A stretch of 64,000 bases of DNA from Oegoconia quadripuncta (lineage: Eukaryota; Arthropoda; Insecta; Lepidoptera; Autostichidae). The notes beneath the pieces were generated by a model that made no database searches, was not told the origin of the DNA, and saw only the letters and a program-made list of their open reading frames with translations. This document shows positions 49,359-59,826 of this stretch, in pieces; positions within the stretch are counted from its first letter, which is position 1; every line of letters begins with the position of its first letter. Location of the stretch: positions 35,929,242-35,993,241 of the forward strand of contig OX438743.1 in NCBI GenBank assembly GCA_949316235.1. Direction: 5' to 3'. A program made the translations under genes and the position numbers.

Positions 49359-49999
49359 GCACATCAACATGTACAGTAGATCTTGGAAATCAAACGGTCG
49401 GGTACTTATATCTTCTTCCATGCAACCATTGACTAAAAGGAATCTGTCTGTATCTTATTCTATGCTAGGTACTTACGAGTACTAGGCTACTTACGTGTAT
49501 CGTCTTTGCCCATATTTCCATTAGCTTAACTGTCACAAGTTTCTTTAGAATTTGCAGAATAAAGTAATATTTTCGAATAAAGCTGGCAACCCTTATCTCT
49601 GCTGTCCCATCGGCACATATTTCCCAATATTGTTCATAACGTACGCACACCGTAAAACTAAAAATGGGTGACTGAAAACGAGCTTATTTAATTGCGCGTG
49701 ACACGTTATGTGATAGTATTTTATCGTTAATGAATATATTAATATTGAGTTTGAGAGCTGATATTAAATATATGATGTAGCCTATAGCATTAAGCATGGA
49801 CATTCCATTAAAATGGATGAAAAATGTGGAAAACGTCGTTCGGGATAAAACAAGTGTTTATCCTGCTTTTTTAAAATTAACAAAAATTGCTATGAATGTT
49901 TAATTAATATAAATAAATATAAATATTTTTGACAGTTAGACCAATTATATAGTCCCACACTGAGGAAATATTGTACTATGTATACATAAATCAATATAA
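49359..49999. other. AT-rich, no feature seen
   Basis: No shared repeat or exon found. Confidence 0.4.
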
Positions 50000-50233
50000 T
50001 AATAAATAAATAATAATAAATATATTTGCACATACACACAGCGCAATCTAATTCCACACTAAGCAACTAGGCTTGTATTATGGATACCAAATGGTTTTTT
50101 TGTAAATAAATACACAAATAAATGAAAAACATCCATAACTCGGGAACACATGTCTGTATTCATCATACAAACATATGCCCCTAGCGGGAATCGAACCCGT
50201 CACAATTTTTAACCACTACACCAAACAGGTCGT
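50000..50233 (-). repeat. tRNA-derived SINE family A, head type I, internally deleted
   Basis: Head ACGACCTGTTTGGTGTAGTG, B box ACGGGTTCGATTCCCGC, CATAATACAAGCCTAGTTGC, GGAATTAGATTGCGCTGTGT. Bases are missing just before the B box and near the middle. Confidence 0.8.
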
Positions 50234-50408
50234 ATTATTAATATAAAAATCCATTTTTTTATACTTTTTAGTGATAATGACTAGTTAAAATTTGTAAAAA
50301 ATCATTCGCTATTGGTTTCCGATTAGTCATAGTTATTCATATACAGGGTGCTCGACAAGATTAATGATAGCGTAATCTGGCTAGCTAGACCAATCACAGT
50401 TCTTTAAA

Positions 50409-50468
50409 ATTACCCTCTAACTTCCGATGGTACAGCGGATTTCCGCTGGTCGGAAGTTAGAGGGTAAT
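50409..50468. repeat. 60-nt stem-loop with a 19-bp perfect outer stem
   Basis: ATTACCCTCTAACTTCCGA (50409-50427) pairs perfectly with 50450-50468. After an uneven bulge, CAGCGGA/TCCGCTG adds a 7-bp inner stem with a 2-nt loop. A further stem, GCTGGCT/AGCCAGC, follows at once (50471-50488). Confidence 0.8.
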
Positions 50469-50613
50469 AGCTGGCTATTTAGCCAGCGTGCTACTGATCA
50501 TGTAAAATTGCCCTATATTTTTGAAGCCGACTGTACTTTTCATTGGTAGTAGGTACCTACTACTCGAATTGAAATTTCGTCTAACCGAAAAGCAATACGC
50601 GAGATAAAATGAT

Positions 50614-50985
50614 ATGTCCGACATACCTGAGCGTTTGGTTCCGCGAGACTGTTTGACGAAGGTAGAGCATCCTTCGAGTCTTCAACCCTTTGTCTCGCGA
50701 GAGTACAATGGACAATCGCAATGGCTTGAAGATGCGATATGGGATACCCTTCCTCACTTCTACGTGACCAAATTTCGAGCAAAATGTTTTGCGGCAGATC
50801 CTATGTCTGAAATAAGTAATGTCATCCTCCCGAGGGAGTTGGGCATCGTGTATCGCCGTCGACGAAAATGCGTTTGTGAGTCTGTGAAATGTTTGAAGTT
50901 ACCGTTTTCGATTTTTCCTTATTTAGGAACTATTTATTATGTAACTTCATCGTACAAGCGAGCCAACCAATCACATGGTCGATAG
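50614..50985 (+). other. Unassigned 123-codon open frame
   Basis: The longest frame on this strand in the area, with a natural-looking start (MSDIPERLVPRDCLTKVEHP). No domain is recognised. Its last part overlaps a MITE fragment (50936-50998), the opposite strand is open for 80 codons, and its first part holds nested inverted repeats (CGCGAGAC/GTCTCGCG, CGAAGG/CCTTCG). Likely repeat DNA rather than a gene. Confidence 0.15.
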
Positions 50986-50998
50986 CGAGGATCGTAAA
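50936..50998 (-). repeat. Fragment of the MITE at 58075-58205
   Basis: Shares GTAACTTCATCG and GAGCCAACCAATCACATGG with the complement of the 58 kb element. Confidence 0.5.
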
Positions 50999-51006
50999 GT
51001 TATGTT

Positions 51007-51320
51007 CCGGATGAGATTTTTTATCGTAAGGAAAAAAATAAGGCATATTAGGTACCTAAGTGAAATAGAAGGATATTGACATAGGTAGTTTTTTTTTCAA
51101 AACCATAATCGAATTAAGCTTTGTGTCATTTGACGATCGCGTTTGTAATAAAATAAATAAAAATAACTGGGTGAAAATGTGAGATCCAAATAAATTCGCA
51201 TGTCAACGTCCCTATGAATCCCGCCAGTCGCATATCCAGCCGGGGCAAGCGACGATAAGGTTTTGAAAAAAAAAAGTTAAACTACCTATGCCAATAACTT
51301 TTATTTCACTTACCTAATAT
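51007..51320. mobile_element. Fold-back MITE family FB1, right end truncated
   Basis: Left end CCGGATGAGATTTTTTATCG, AAGTGAAATAGAAGG; right arm AAACTACCTATGCCAATAAC, TTTTATTTCACTTACCTAAT, then lost where a family T copy begins. The interior runs opposite to that of the copy at 2684. Confidence 0.75.
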
Positions 51321-51324
51321 GCTG

Positions 51325-51432
51325 TTTGTTTGTTTGGTGCTCAATTACGGCAAAACGGATGAACGGTTTTGGATGAAATTTCCGCGATAAAGTTATTCCA
51401 CGCAGGCGAAGCCGCGGGCGAAAAGCTAGTTG
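51325..51432 (+). repeat. Repeat family T, short copy
   Basis: GTTTGTTTGTTTGG, CAAAACGGATGAACGGTTTT, CACGCAGGCGAAGCCGCGGG and GAAAAGCTAGTT. Confidence 0.7.
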
Positions 51433-51782
51433 TCTATAAGGTAGACATAAAATAGCCTGACGTCTCCTCTATTGGAATAGCTTTTCCTCTGTATGGACTA
51501 TAATTGACCATGTGGATGGTGGATTTGAGTCAGAATTGTGGCCATGCGACAGTCAGTATTACCTAGCAGTCCTTGCACCACTGTCAATTGAAAACAACTG
51601 GCCCTATTTGATGTGACTTCCGAAGCATAGAAACTCTCGTATGAAAATACCACTAGTGCATGAAATGCGTCCTAACTCTATATAAGCCATAAACTCTGTG
51701 GACACCATTAACTACACTAAAAATAAATGCATTGATAACTACGTCATTGGTACTAAATCTGACGCGTTATTAAGGTTAGATT
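51433..51782. other. No feature seen
   Basis: Unremarkable, no shared repeat or exon. Confidence 0.4.
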
Positions 51783-52313
51783 AATAAATAATAAATACAT
51801 AAATAAATATCCTTAGACATTTCACACAGCGCCATCTAGTTCCACAGTAAGCAACTATAGGCTTGTGTTGTGGATACTGGATTTGTCTGGCTGGATTTAT
51901 ATTCAGTTAAGTTTTTTTTATCTATTATATTTATCCATTTCTTTAGATTTCCATTGTGCACGTCTTATCTGCCTCTTCCAGTCATATCTCTCTTTCGTAG
52001 GTCTGCTGGAAGAAATTTCATTGTAGAAATAATCCGAACCTGTTGTGTCATCTCTATTATGTTGTATCTGTATGTTTCTTTTCTTGTGTGCAATAAGGCA
52101 ATAAATGAAATGATAAAATACCAGATGGTTGATATATACTATATAAATATTTTTTTTTTTGTAAATAAATACTTATCATAAATGAAAACATCCATAACTC
52201 GGGTACACATTGTCCGTGTTCATCACACAAACATATGCTCCTAGCGGGTTTCGAACCCGCAACCTTTTGGTATAGTGGTCAGAGTTGCTAGCCACTAAAA
52301 AAAACAGGTCGTC
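51783..52313 (-). repeat. tRNA-derived SINE family A, head type I, split by an insertion
   Basis: The two halves are 51783-51887 (tail: CACAGCGCCATCTAGTTCCA, GGCTTGTGTTGTGGATAC) and 52127-52313 (CAGATGGTTGAT, CATCCATAACTCGGG, B-box complement GGTTTCGAACCCGC, head end AACAGGTCGT). Joined, they equal one ordinary copy. Confidence 0.8.
51888..52126 (+). mobile_element. Retroposon-like insertion inside a SINE
   Basis: About 240 bp with no match to the SINE, ending CTTGTGTGCAATAAGGCAAT then an A-rich TAAATGAAATGATAAAA. This is a 3' end of the same style as at 17985 and 46555. ATAC flanks both sides, a possible short target duplication. Confidence 0.6.
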
Positions 52314-52625
52314 TAAAATTAATGGTCAACAAGTTAGCAGAACCAAGACTCAAGCCTTGGCCGGACGTCGCCGTCGTACCGTCTCCTTTGACTTATTGTG
52401 TTCTTTTTTCACTCTTGTCCGGCCGAGTGGGCTTTCAACTTGGCCTGCACATTTTTTTTGTTTACTCGCCACTATCATGGATATTTGCTCCCGCTCCAGC
52501 TTACTTTCAACCTCTCGAGTTCTTGTAAGGTACTTAACTTTTATACTATTTTTGGATGTAGACTTTAGAATTCAGTGCATTTGATTCTAAAAAAGCAGTC
52601 GTAGTGCACTCGTTTTCGCTATACG
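52314..52625. other. No gene supported
   Basis: Two overlapping plus-strand frames (52285-52584, 52322-52528) without recognisable content; the first starts inside the SINE. Slightly GC-richer at 52340-52520. Confidence 0.35.
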
Positions 52626-52634
52626 TTTTGAATT

Positions 52635-52920
52635 AGCGAAGTTTAAGTAATGTCTGATGCGGTCATGGGTGACCACTAGTGGCGTTTTCATATGAACGTT
52701 TATTTCCTCGGAGGGCATTTAAATAGCGTTGTTCGTTGATTTCCATTGGAGACTGTCTGTGACCATAGCTGGCTTGAAAATACGATCAGGTAGTCACTAA
52801 TCTGACTCAAATCCACCGCCATGACAACAGTCCACACCGGGCCATGGCCTATCTTCTCGTAGTGAGAGGAAGCTATGCCTCAGTAGTGGGAACGCAAGAC
52901 GTGTGTCTGACTTGAAAAAG
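52635..52920 (+). repeat. 5S-rRNA-headed retroposon, copy 2 (decayed)
   Basis: GCGAAGTTTAAGTAATGTCT, GATGCGGTCATGGGTGACCA is a shortened 5S-like head missing about ten bases. The body follows copy 1: GGCGTTTTCATATGAACGTT, CCTCGGAGGGC, GTAGTGAGAGGAAGC and CAGTAGTGGGAACG. Confidence 0.6.
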
Positions 52921-53329
52921 TCCCATGCCTAGTCACAACTTATGGACCGTATTTATAACTCTGCAGACGTTATAAATTTGTATAAACATACCGTATTTTC
53001 AGTCTATTTTTGCACTAATACGGGGCTGTGTGTGTGCTTAAAGGGCTGTGATGCACAGACGAATAGACATACGGACGGACCCTATACTCAAATATAGGAA
53101 ACTTTTGTGGTTGCTCCATTTCTATTAGTAGCCTTGTGGTCATCATTGTAAAAACCCCTCGTCTGTCTGTCTATGCTTAGTTGAACCCTTTCATTATACG
53201 CTATTCAACTAGTAACGGTCAACTTTCGCGAAACATTAGCTTTACTAATGACAGGCTTGCTCTCAGCGGTTATACTTCTCGGTAAAGAAGGTTCTAACTT
53301 ATTCATTCATTTCAACCAATTCAATTGTT

Positions 53330-53540
53330 TGAACCCCCGACGAAACACGACGGGTGTTTGACAGTGTTTTCAGTGAGTGTGTGTGCGTGCGTGTGTGTGC
53401 TTGATTAAATTTTTAAATTGTTTTTTGTTGTAATTGGATGATATCTATAGTCTTTCGAGGATTTAAAACTTTTAAAGATTAAATTCGGGGATAGCCAAGT
53501 CTGATGGAAATCGGTTAAGCTGTTTATCCTGATGACATAA
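53330..53540 (+). repeat. Repeat family C copy
   Basis: CCCCCGACGAAACACGACGG, a (GT)n stretch, then GATGGAAATCGGTTAAGCTG. Confidence 0.6.
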
Positions 53541-53905
53541 TCATTTGCGTTCTCTCTATTCTAAGTTTTCAATTTATACATAATATATTTATTAATCAGG
53601 GACTACAAATTTTGTGACTTTTCGATCTTCATTTAATTAATGATTTTTGATGACATCAACACATCACGTGGGTACATATAATTTCTGGTGTATTGCATGG
53701 TTATTTTGATATGATCGGTAGTTCAGTTAAAGATTAACATTGCTTTTACTATTAATACCAATAAATTTAAGAGAGGGCTATTCCTTTTACTGTTTGTTTT
53801 ACTGCATTATTATAATCTGCCGTTGAGCCACACAAATCTGTTGTTTCCCAGATCATCAGTATATTACACCAGTGATGGGCAGAAGCATCATACAGCATTG
53901 GTACG
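53541..53905. other. AT-rich, no feature seen
   Basis: No shared repeat or exon found. Confidence 0.4.
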
Positions 53906-54017
53906 GAACTCTCAAAAAAAATGTAGTTTATCAATCATCTGGTATCCATAACACAAGCCTAGATGCTTACTGTGGACCTAGATGGCACTGTGTGTTTGTG
54001 CAAAGACATTTATTATT
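53906..54017 (+). repeat. SINE family A, 5'-truncated
   Basis: GTAGTTTATCAATCATCTGG, TATCCATAACACAAGCC, GGACCTAGATGGCACTGTGT and a TTTATTATTTT end; no tRNA head. Confidence 0.75.
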
Positions 54018-54487
54018 TTAAAAAAGTTCATGCGATTTAAAAAGTTGCCTTAAAAATTTCATACTTAACAACCAAATTCACTAAAAAATACGACCTCATA
54101 TACCTTGCAAGGATGCATGCAGCTGACGCCAAAATATGGTATATTATGATGTCTACCCTAATCTACTTCACGGTCGGATGGTCGGGCGGCCCTGTCGATA
54201 ACAATAACCGACTTAATATGCCCGATAATCGGTTTTGCTATTCGAAAACATCCGTGATTGACACTTTTCATGACGTTTGAGTCGGACCGAACGCCCCTGA
54301 GTTCGTGCCAAATCTTTTTCGATTAAGCCGTGACGTTGAGGGGGATGTAGGTACCTATAATTCGAGTTTTTGGTGAATAAAATATACAAGTACTACTGAC
54401 TTATTTACTTGATTATTATTTGTGCTATTTACAAGTATATCACATATCACAAATTGCATCTACCTAACATTAATATGCCAGTTTATT

Positions 54488-54622
54488 TCAACTAATATTA
54501 TAAATGCCAAAGTTATTTGTCTGTATGTATGTTTGAATTTGGTTGTTAGACAGATTAGGAGCTAAATTAATACATAGGCAATTTATTTTGCTGAACCGAT
54601 TTCGATGAAAGCTAGTAAACTA
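54488..54622 (+). repeat. Repeat family T copy
   Basis: AACTAATATTATAAATGCCA, TGGTTGTTAGACAGATTAGG, TGCTGAACCGATTTCGATGA then AAGCTAGT; the GCGGACGAAG part is deleted. Confidence 0.65.
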
Positions 54623-54639
54623 TAAAATAAACATTGACC

Positions 54640-54850
54640 AAACAAATGATTGTATCATCCCGTCCCGATAAACCAAATCAGCAGTGTTAAAAGCTAAATA
54701 TCTCTGAAACAACCTAACTGATTTCCATCAAATATTGCTAAGCACATATCCCAGAGTTAATCTTAAATATAATAACTATTTAAGTATTTAAAAACCAAAA
54801 AACCCGATGGAATATTGAATTTTGCGGACGCCATGTTAGATTTTTTACCA
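54640..54850 (+). repeat. Repeat of mixed family C/D type
   Basis: Contains TATCTCTGAAACAACCTAAC and ends TTTTGCGGACGCCATGTTAG, the latter shared with 4290-4310. Confidence 0.45.
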
Positions 54851-55344
54851 TAAATTCAAATTGTTTATTTGATAAGAATACAGCTTAAAAGATAGACTGA
54901 AGAATTGAGAGGAGCAAATATAAAGATGTTTTCACGTCAACATAAGCGGAAAATGCATTTGCATCCAAAACAATCTAATACGACGTCGCCTAGAACGTCG
55001 TCGTCCAGAACTTACGCTAAATGAAAGCTAAAAGCGTTAGTGAATTTTCATTAAGTGTGACTATGCTTAATGATACAAGTTTCCACATTCAATAGCTCAG
55101 AGCAAATTGTTGAAGCCCGCAATGTTTAATGGAAGCGGTAAATTGCACATTAATATTGCGGTTGAGGACGCCATCTATCCTCAATTCAGCACTAAACTCG
55201 TTAAAGCAATAAACGTGAATAATTTCACTAAGTTATAATTATTCAGGCACCATTAATAAAAAATACATGAGTTCATTTCAAATCCCCGGTTCAACATGAA
55301 ATTCGTTGAATAAAAGTAAATATTAAAAAACAAGGAAAAAAATA

Positions 55345-55440
55345 TATCAATCAATCAATCAAATACGCTTTATTGTTTAAATGAGGAAGGTACATTAAAA
55401 TATCGTCTAGAAACTACAAATTAGACGGCCGTATCGCTAA
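55345..55440 (-). repeat. LINE-like 3' end with (TTGA)n tail, second copy
   Basis: The complement reads TTTGTAGTTTCTAGACGATA, AATGTACCTTCCTCATTTAA, ACAATAAAGCGTATTTGATT, then TTGA units, as at 47265. Confidence 0.7.
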
Positions 55441-56274
55441 CAGCGATCTCTTCCAGGCAAACCTATCATCTCGGAATTCAATACTTAGGGTTAGCACAAA
55501 TAATTATAATAAAATATATATTTATTTATCCGCTAGATTACTGGGGTAATGAAATAATACAGACTTATCAATGCTACTACGAATAATAATGTGGAGATTG
55601 GTGTCTATACAGATGCGAACAGTAAGTAGCCTTTGTATAATAATAGTAGGTAGTAGTCAGTAGTCACAGTTAACGCTACAGACAATGCTGTTACAGTGGC
55701 TAAGTTTTGGTCCTATAAAATTTGAAACTTGCCTCGACACGAAAAGAAGAAGAAAAATAGTAGGTACTTCCGAAAACCAGTAAGTCCATGTGATCAAATT
55801 CTTCACGAGCAGCCTGAACTGAATCCTGCCAAAAGATCCAAGATAACAAAAGTGGCTCTGGTTGTTCAAACAGTATTAAAATAATAATTCTCATGAATTT
55901 AGAACAATATATTAAAACCACAATAAATACGGTATGATTGGTTCGGTCGAGTTTCTAAAAAAAAAAAGAAAATTAAACATGTCATTATAGTTTCCTTAAT
56001 AAAAATAAAATAAACAGGGCATTTTTTGCAATGAAGTTTTAAACGTACCAAACTAACAGTTGATGACGTAGGTAGTATTCCATGATAAATGATAACATGG
56101 TTTAAATTAAATAAGAGTGACTCATCAAATAAATTTTTCAAAAAATATGCATTATTATTAGATAATTTTTATTTCTATTAGATAATTTTTATTTCTATAA
56201 TATACCGTTTGACGAGAGTAGCAGAACCAAAACTTCTTAAGAAAAAAAAAATTCAACGAATCAGCCATGACAAA
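55441..56274. other. AT-rich, no gene seen
   Basis: Includes a 20-bp direct repeat, two units of GATAATTTTTATTTCTATTA, at about 56161-56198. Minus-strand frames of 70-80 codons are not convincing. Confidence 0.4.
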
Positions 56275-56337
56275 GTAATCAAGAGTGGCGACACCAGTTA
56301 ATGGGAATTACACGAATTCAAATTCACCATGTAGGTA
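56275..56337 (-). repeat. End fragment of the TACAGGGTG MITE
   Basis: GACACCAGTTAATGGGAATT, ACACGAATTCAAATTCACCA, TGTA: the complement of the left end at 24680-24725. Confidence 0.75.
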
Positions 56338-58070
56338 TATGAAAAAATACGAGGCGAGAACATACAAACGAACCTCCTTCTTTTTGAAGTCGGTTAAAAA
56401 ATAGTATATCACGGTCTTAGCCTACCTCACCAGAAAATACGATATAATTCGTTCTAATCATATTACAGTATAGCATTAAACTTTATAAATAATTTTAAAT
56501 CACTAATTCTCTCGTTAATCGAAACAAACTAAAGAATAGATCCGGTCCCTATCAAACTTAGAATTTAGTGGATAAAAATGCCCTTTAAAATGTATACACC
56601 TGCTCGTAGATTAATTATCATGCTCCATAGACCATGTCTAATTGCTATGTTCAATATATCATACTTAATTTAGTGAATGATTTAAGCTCTTCATTATCTT
56701 TTTATTTGAACCCCTTATTTATTGGGAATACATGATGGAAACCATTCGCGTCGCTGGAGGGGAGGATGGACTTTCATAAGGCTGCCAATCTTTGTGTATC
56801 ACAGGATACTTATGAGTCATAGAATATCTGACTTTACATCTTCATCATTATGAGTGCTTATCGACCGGCTGCTGCAAAAAGCGTTAAAATACTAATATTT
56901 TTGGAACTAGGTATACTTTTAAAACGAACCTACTCATATTGTTAAATCATGTCTCACAATCTGTCTGGCTATCCAATATGTCTATGTAGGTAAAAAATCA
57001 CGAAATAATTTGGATTTATGATAAGGTAGTCATACTATTTATTCTACTTTAGCACGACTTTTTTTATAATATCACATGAATCCTGAACTAGCTTAAAGTT
57101 TAATCCAAAAACTTAATTGCAACAGTATTAAAATCTCTCCTGCATCATTGTCGGAAGGGCAATGAAACAAAAGGACGATTCCGTCTCTTTCCCCCAGTCG
57201 ATGTTTATATTTCCCTTTCATTCTACACCATGTACCCACGGTACCCTTGAGAGCGCCTCAATTTTGAATGTGTTAGTGGCATAAGTATTTACACGTGTAT
57301 GGTTGTGTGCGTTTGAAGTTGAAGTGATTCATGTGTCATCTCTATACAAAAAAAATTTCTCTTGTCTGTCTGTAAGTTAGCATGAATATGTAAAATCTAT
57401 TTAGTCATACATTTACGGTATGGTCAAATAAGAGAAATACAGTTTTGTTTTAAATTATTTTACCAAATTCTATTATGCCATAAACTAAAGCATAAAAAAA
57501 TGCACTAAGTCATGTCCTTGTTAATCAGGAAAATTATAACAAGACTAATGAATTTTTTTGTTGTGTTTTTGTTTTGCCAACGCGATCTCAGTCTCAAGAT
57601 CGATTTATTAATATGGCTCTAAGTTGAGAGAGATCTTTAAGAACTAGTTACAGTCCCAAAGCACTTTATCGTCGAGCAATTGAATTTAAACTTTTACTAG
57701 TAGCACGACAGGTCCGATTTGTCCTGCTCATTTACTTGGACGAAATATAGAACTATTCCATTCTCCACACCTACGTTGCGCGCGAGAAACAATGTCATGC
57801 TACAGGGGCTGGATTAGTAGATATTAGTTATATAGTTTTATACCATAGGGACTTTATTATCTGCTACTTTCCTTGATCATCTAGTTGTAGATGATCGAAA
57901 GGTACCTTGCTAAATGTATGAGTTGGTAAGTATAGACGTTTATTTTAAAATCTCACAGACAGTTATACATTGTGTAAATAACAAATTTGAAATGGATATT
58001 TGGGTCATAGCAGTGGGGATAGAGCCGCGGGAAAAATATCATACTATTTATAAATCAGATTCAGGGATTC
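56338..58070. other. No gene seen; hairpin at 57875-57896
   Basis: AT-rich. GATCATCTA, loop GTTG, TAGATGATC forms a 9-bp stem. No shared repeat otherwise. Confidence 0.4.
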
Positions 58071-58074
58071 TATT

Positions 58075-58205
58075 ACATAATTTCATAGTTATCGTCATCG
58101 GTTACGTTCTGTCATGTCATTGGTTGGCTCATCGCTCGCTCGGTAATTTGACGGTTTCTCATTGGTCAACGTAATCTATGACGATACCGATGAAGTTACT
58201 ATAGA
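58075..58205. mobile_element. Small inverted-repeat element
   Basis: The left arm TATCGTCATCGGTTACGTT and the right arm AACGTAATCTATGACGATA pair except for the central three bases. Outer ATAGTTA/TAACTAT-like and CATCGG/CCGATG segments pair less well. Interior has CATTGGTTGGCTCATCGCTC. Related fragment at 50936. Confidence 0.6.
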
Positions 58206-58254
58206 TCACGATTATAACTTCCTTAAAGTTCGTAAATTTTTTTGCACGTACTGG

Positions 58255-58490
58255 ATGTTCCCGGGATCTATGGATCCTATCAGCGAAACCAACGGTTGCG
58301 GGTTCGAATCCCGCGACGGGTAAATGTTTGTATGATGAATACGAACATTTATTCCCTAGTCGTGGATGTTTATATAAATATTTATGTATGTTTATCCGTT
58401 ATCTAGTATCCATAGCACAAGCTTTGCTTAGTTTGGGACTAGATGATTGGTGTAAGTGTCCGAAATATTTGTTATTTATTATTATTATTA
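58255..58490 (+). repeat. SINE family A, head type II, A-box region damaged
   Basis: CCTATCAGCGAAACCAACGG, B box GGGTTCGAATCCCGCG, GATGAATACGAACATTTATT, CCATAGCACAAGC, GGGACTAGATGATTGG, TTATTATTATTATTAT. The GACCGATTGG start is replaced. Confidence 0.8.
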
Positions 58491-58845
58491 TGGATAGTAT
58501 CAGAATGTTTTGTAACGAATTGGAACATGACTTTGCCTAGGTAGGTATTATAAAATATAAAGTTACTGTACTGTTGACTACATTGCGTTACAAAAGGTAA
58601 AGAGGTCTTCAAACTATTCTCTAAACCTCGATCAATAGCTACTTCATACTTTTGAAAGTTTACCTATTACAGCACGATAAACATTTTTTTAAATACAGAG
58701 TTGCTGAAAATAAATTCAGGAGTCATTCATCTGCGAACTTCTGTGAAGTAATGAAGTCCACAGTGCTTCGTAACTTTAATTTGACAAATGCAGGTTTTAT
58801 AATCATCTACACCATTCCTAAACAAAGCTTTGGATCCAATTTCCA

Positions 58846-58995
58846 TCTAATATTATAACTGAGAAAGTTCGGATGTTTGTTCGTTTGTTAAATTTTATAC
58901 ACAGGTGGAATATATACTTTTATCTCGATCAAGTGAGTGTTCCCAGATAAACAAAATGCACGCAGGCGAAACAGCGAGTAAATACTAGTTTGCTA
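58846..58995 (+). repeat. Repeat family T, decayed copy
   Basis: CTAATATTATAACTGAGAAA, GTTTGTTCGTTTGTT, CACGCAGGCGAAACAGCGAG, AATACTAGTTT. Confidence 0.55.
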
Positions 58996-59545
58996 TAAAA
59001 AATTTTTACACGGCCACTAGGACCAACTCTAATATATCGATGTGCAAAAAAATAAGAACGAAGTTAAGATACCCGTAAAATCTGAGTATTAAAATTACCG
59101 TGTGGAATGCTGTGAGGTTCTAAAATTCGGTCTTTGGACCATGAATCATCCATTTCGGCGGCCATTTTTGTCTCTCTTATAAGCTTAGCTTAGTTGAGCA
59201 TTGAACCTACCAGATAGAGAAATATTTTTATAATGAAATTAAAATCTGTAATTGACATAACTTTAGTTTATCGATTTTGTGTAAGAGTTTTTATAATATT
59301 ATTCAAAAATAAATTAATAAATATAATTAAAAAAAATCACCACGAAAATACTTTTGTCGTCCTAAACTTTTGGGCTTTGTGGTCACGTATTTAAAAATAG
59401 TTGAAAAGGGATAGGTAAATTCATATTTTAAATATTTCTTTTATAAATTACTAGTCAGCATTACGGTCCGATTTAAGATAAGATAGCTAGCGGTTTCCAG
59501 GATCATTGCTAAATCAAAGTAAACAAAATTAATATAAAAGCTAAT
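58996..59545. other. Start of the semaphorin intron, no feature seen
   Basis: AT-rich DNA just 3' of the semaphorin exon on the minus strand. No second exon found. Confidence 0.4.
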
Positions 59546-59551
59546 GCTTAC
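59546..59551 (-). promoter_or_regulatory. 5' splice site of the semaphorin exon
   Basis: Read on the minus strand the junction is ACGAG|GTAAGC, a near-consensus donor. It splits a codon after its first base (G). Without splicing the frame reaches a stop two codons later, which supports a real exon boundary. Confidence 0.8.
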
Positions 59552-59826
59552 CTCGTCTATGCCTCCCATGGTATTTCGTTTTGTTCACGGTCCCAGAACA
59601 ACACGGCTGTTCGTAGTAAAAATTATATGAATTGTCCACGTCCGCGGTCTGTTGTACCGCTTCGGATTGAACCTGCCACCCGACGCCGATGAGAACGAAG
59701 ATGAACCACCGAACCACTACGGCCAGAGCACGCATAGTCCGCACATTCGTTTCGTACATTGTCAATCACTAACAAAACGCAAAAAAAGGAATCAATTAAA
59801 AGTTCAATATCATTTTTTTCCAAATT
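59552..59826 (-). CDS. Sema2a: First coding exon of a class 2 secreted semaphorin (Sema2a-like), with 5' leader
   Basis: Class 2 semaphorins are secreted axon-guidance ligands that act through plexin receptors. Seen here: a methionine at 59735 opens MRALAVVVRWFIFVLIGVGW, a typical signal peptide, with likely cleavage after QSEA (residue 26). The mature start reads DNSYNFYYEQPCC, then an NKT glycosylation sequon and a basic RHRR stretch. The family's N-terminus, from memory of fly Sema2a, carries NFYYEQPCC shortly before the sema domain; that is the basis for the name. The exon ends at 59552 in phase 1 before a consensus donor. A TTTCTTTTGCAG acceptor puts the exon start at 59826; another possible acceptor would start it at 59768. 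An in-frame ATG at 59759 would add eight residues and has a good upstream context; I favour 59735 because it gives a compact signal peptide. Only about 60 residues are encoded, and the sema, PSI and Ig domains are outside the window or were not found. A class 2 paralogue such as Sema2b is the main alternative. Confidence 0.78.

Larger units (their letters stand above)
1..59545 (-). other. Probable large first coding intron of the semaphorin gene
   Basis: The semaphorin exon has a strong donor pointing left. I could not find a following exon: it should complete the split codon and soon encode the conserved start of the sema domain. The rest of the window to the left contains only repeats and non-coding DNA. 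Long introns packed with regulatory DNA are usual for guidance genes. The intron is inferred; a short downstream exon could have been missed by eye. Confidence 0.5.
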
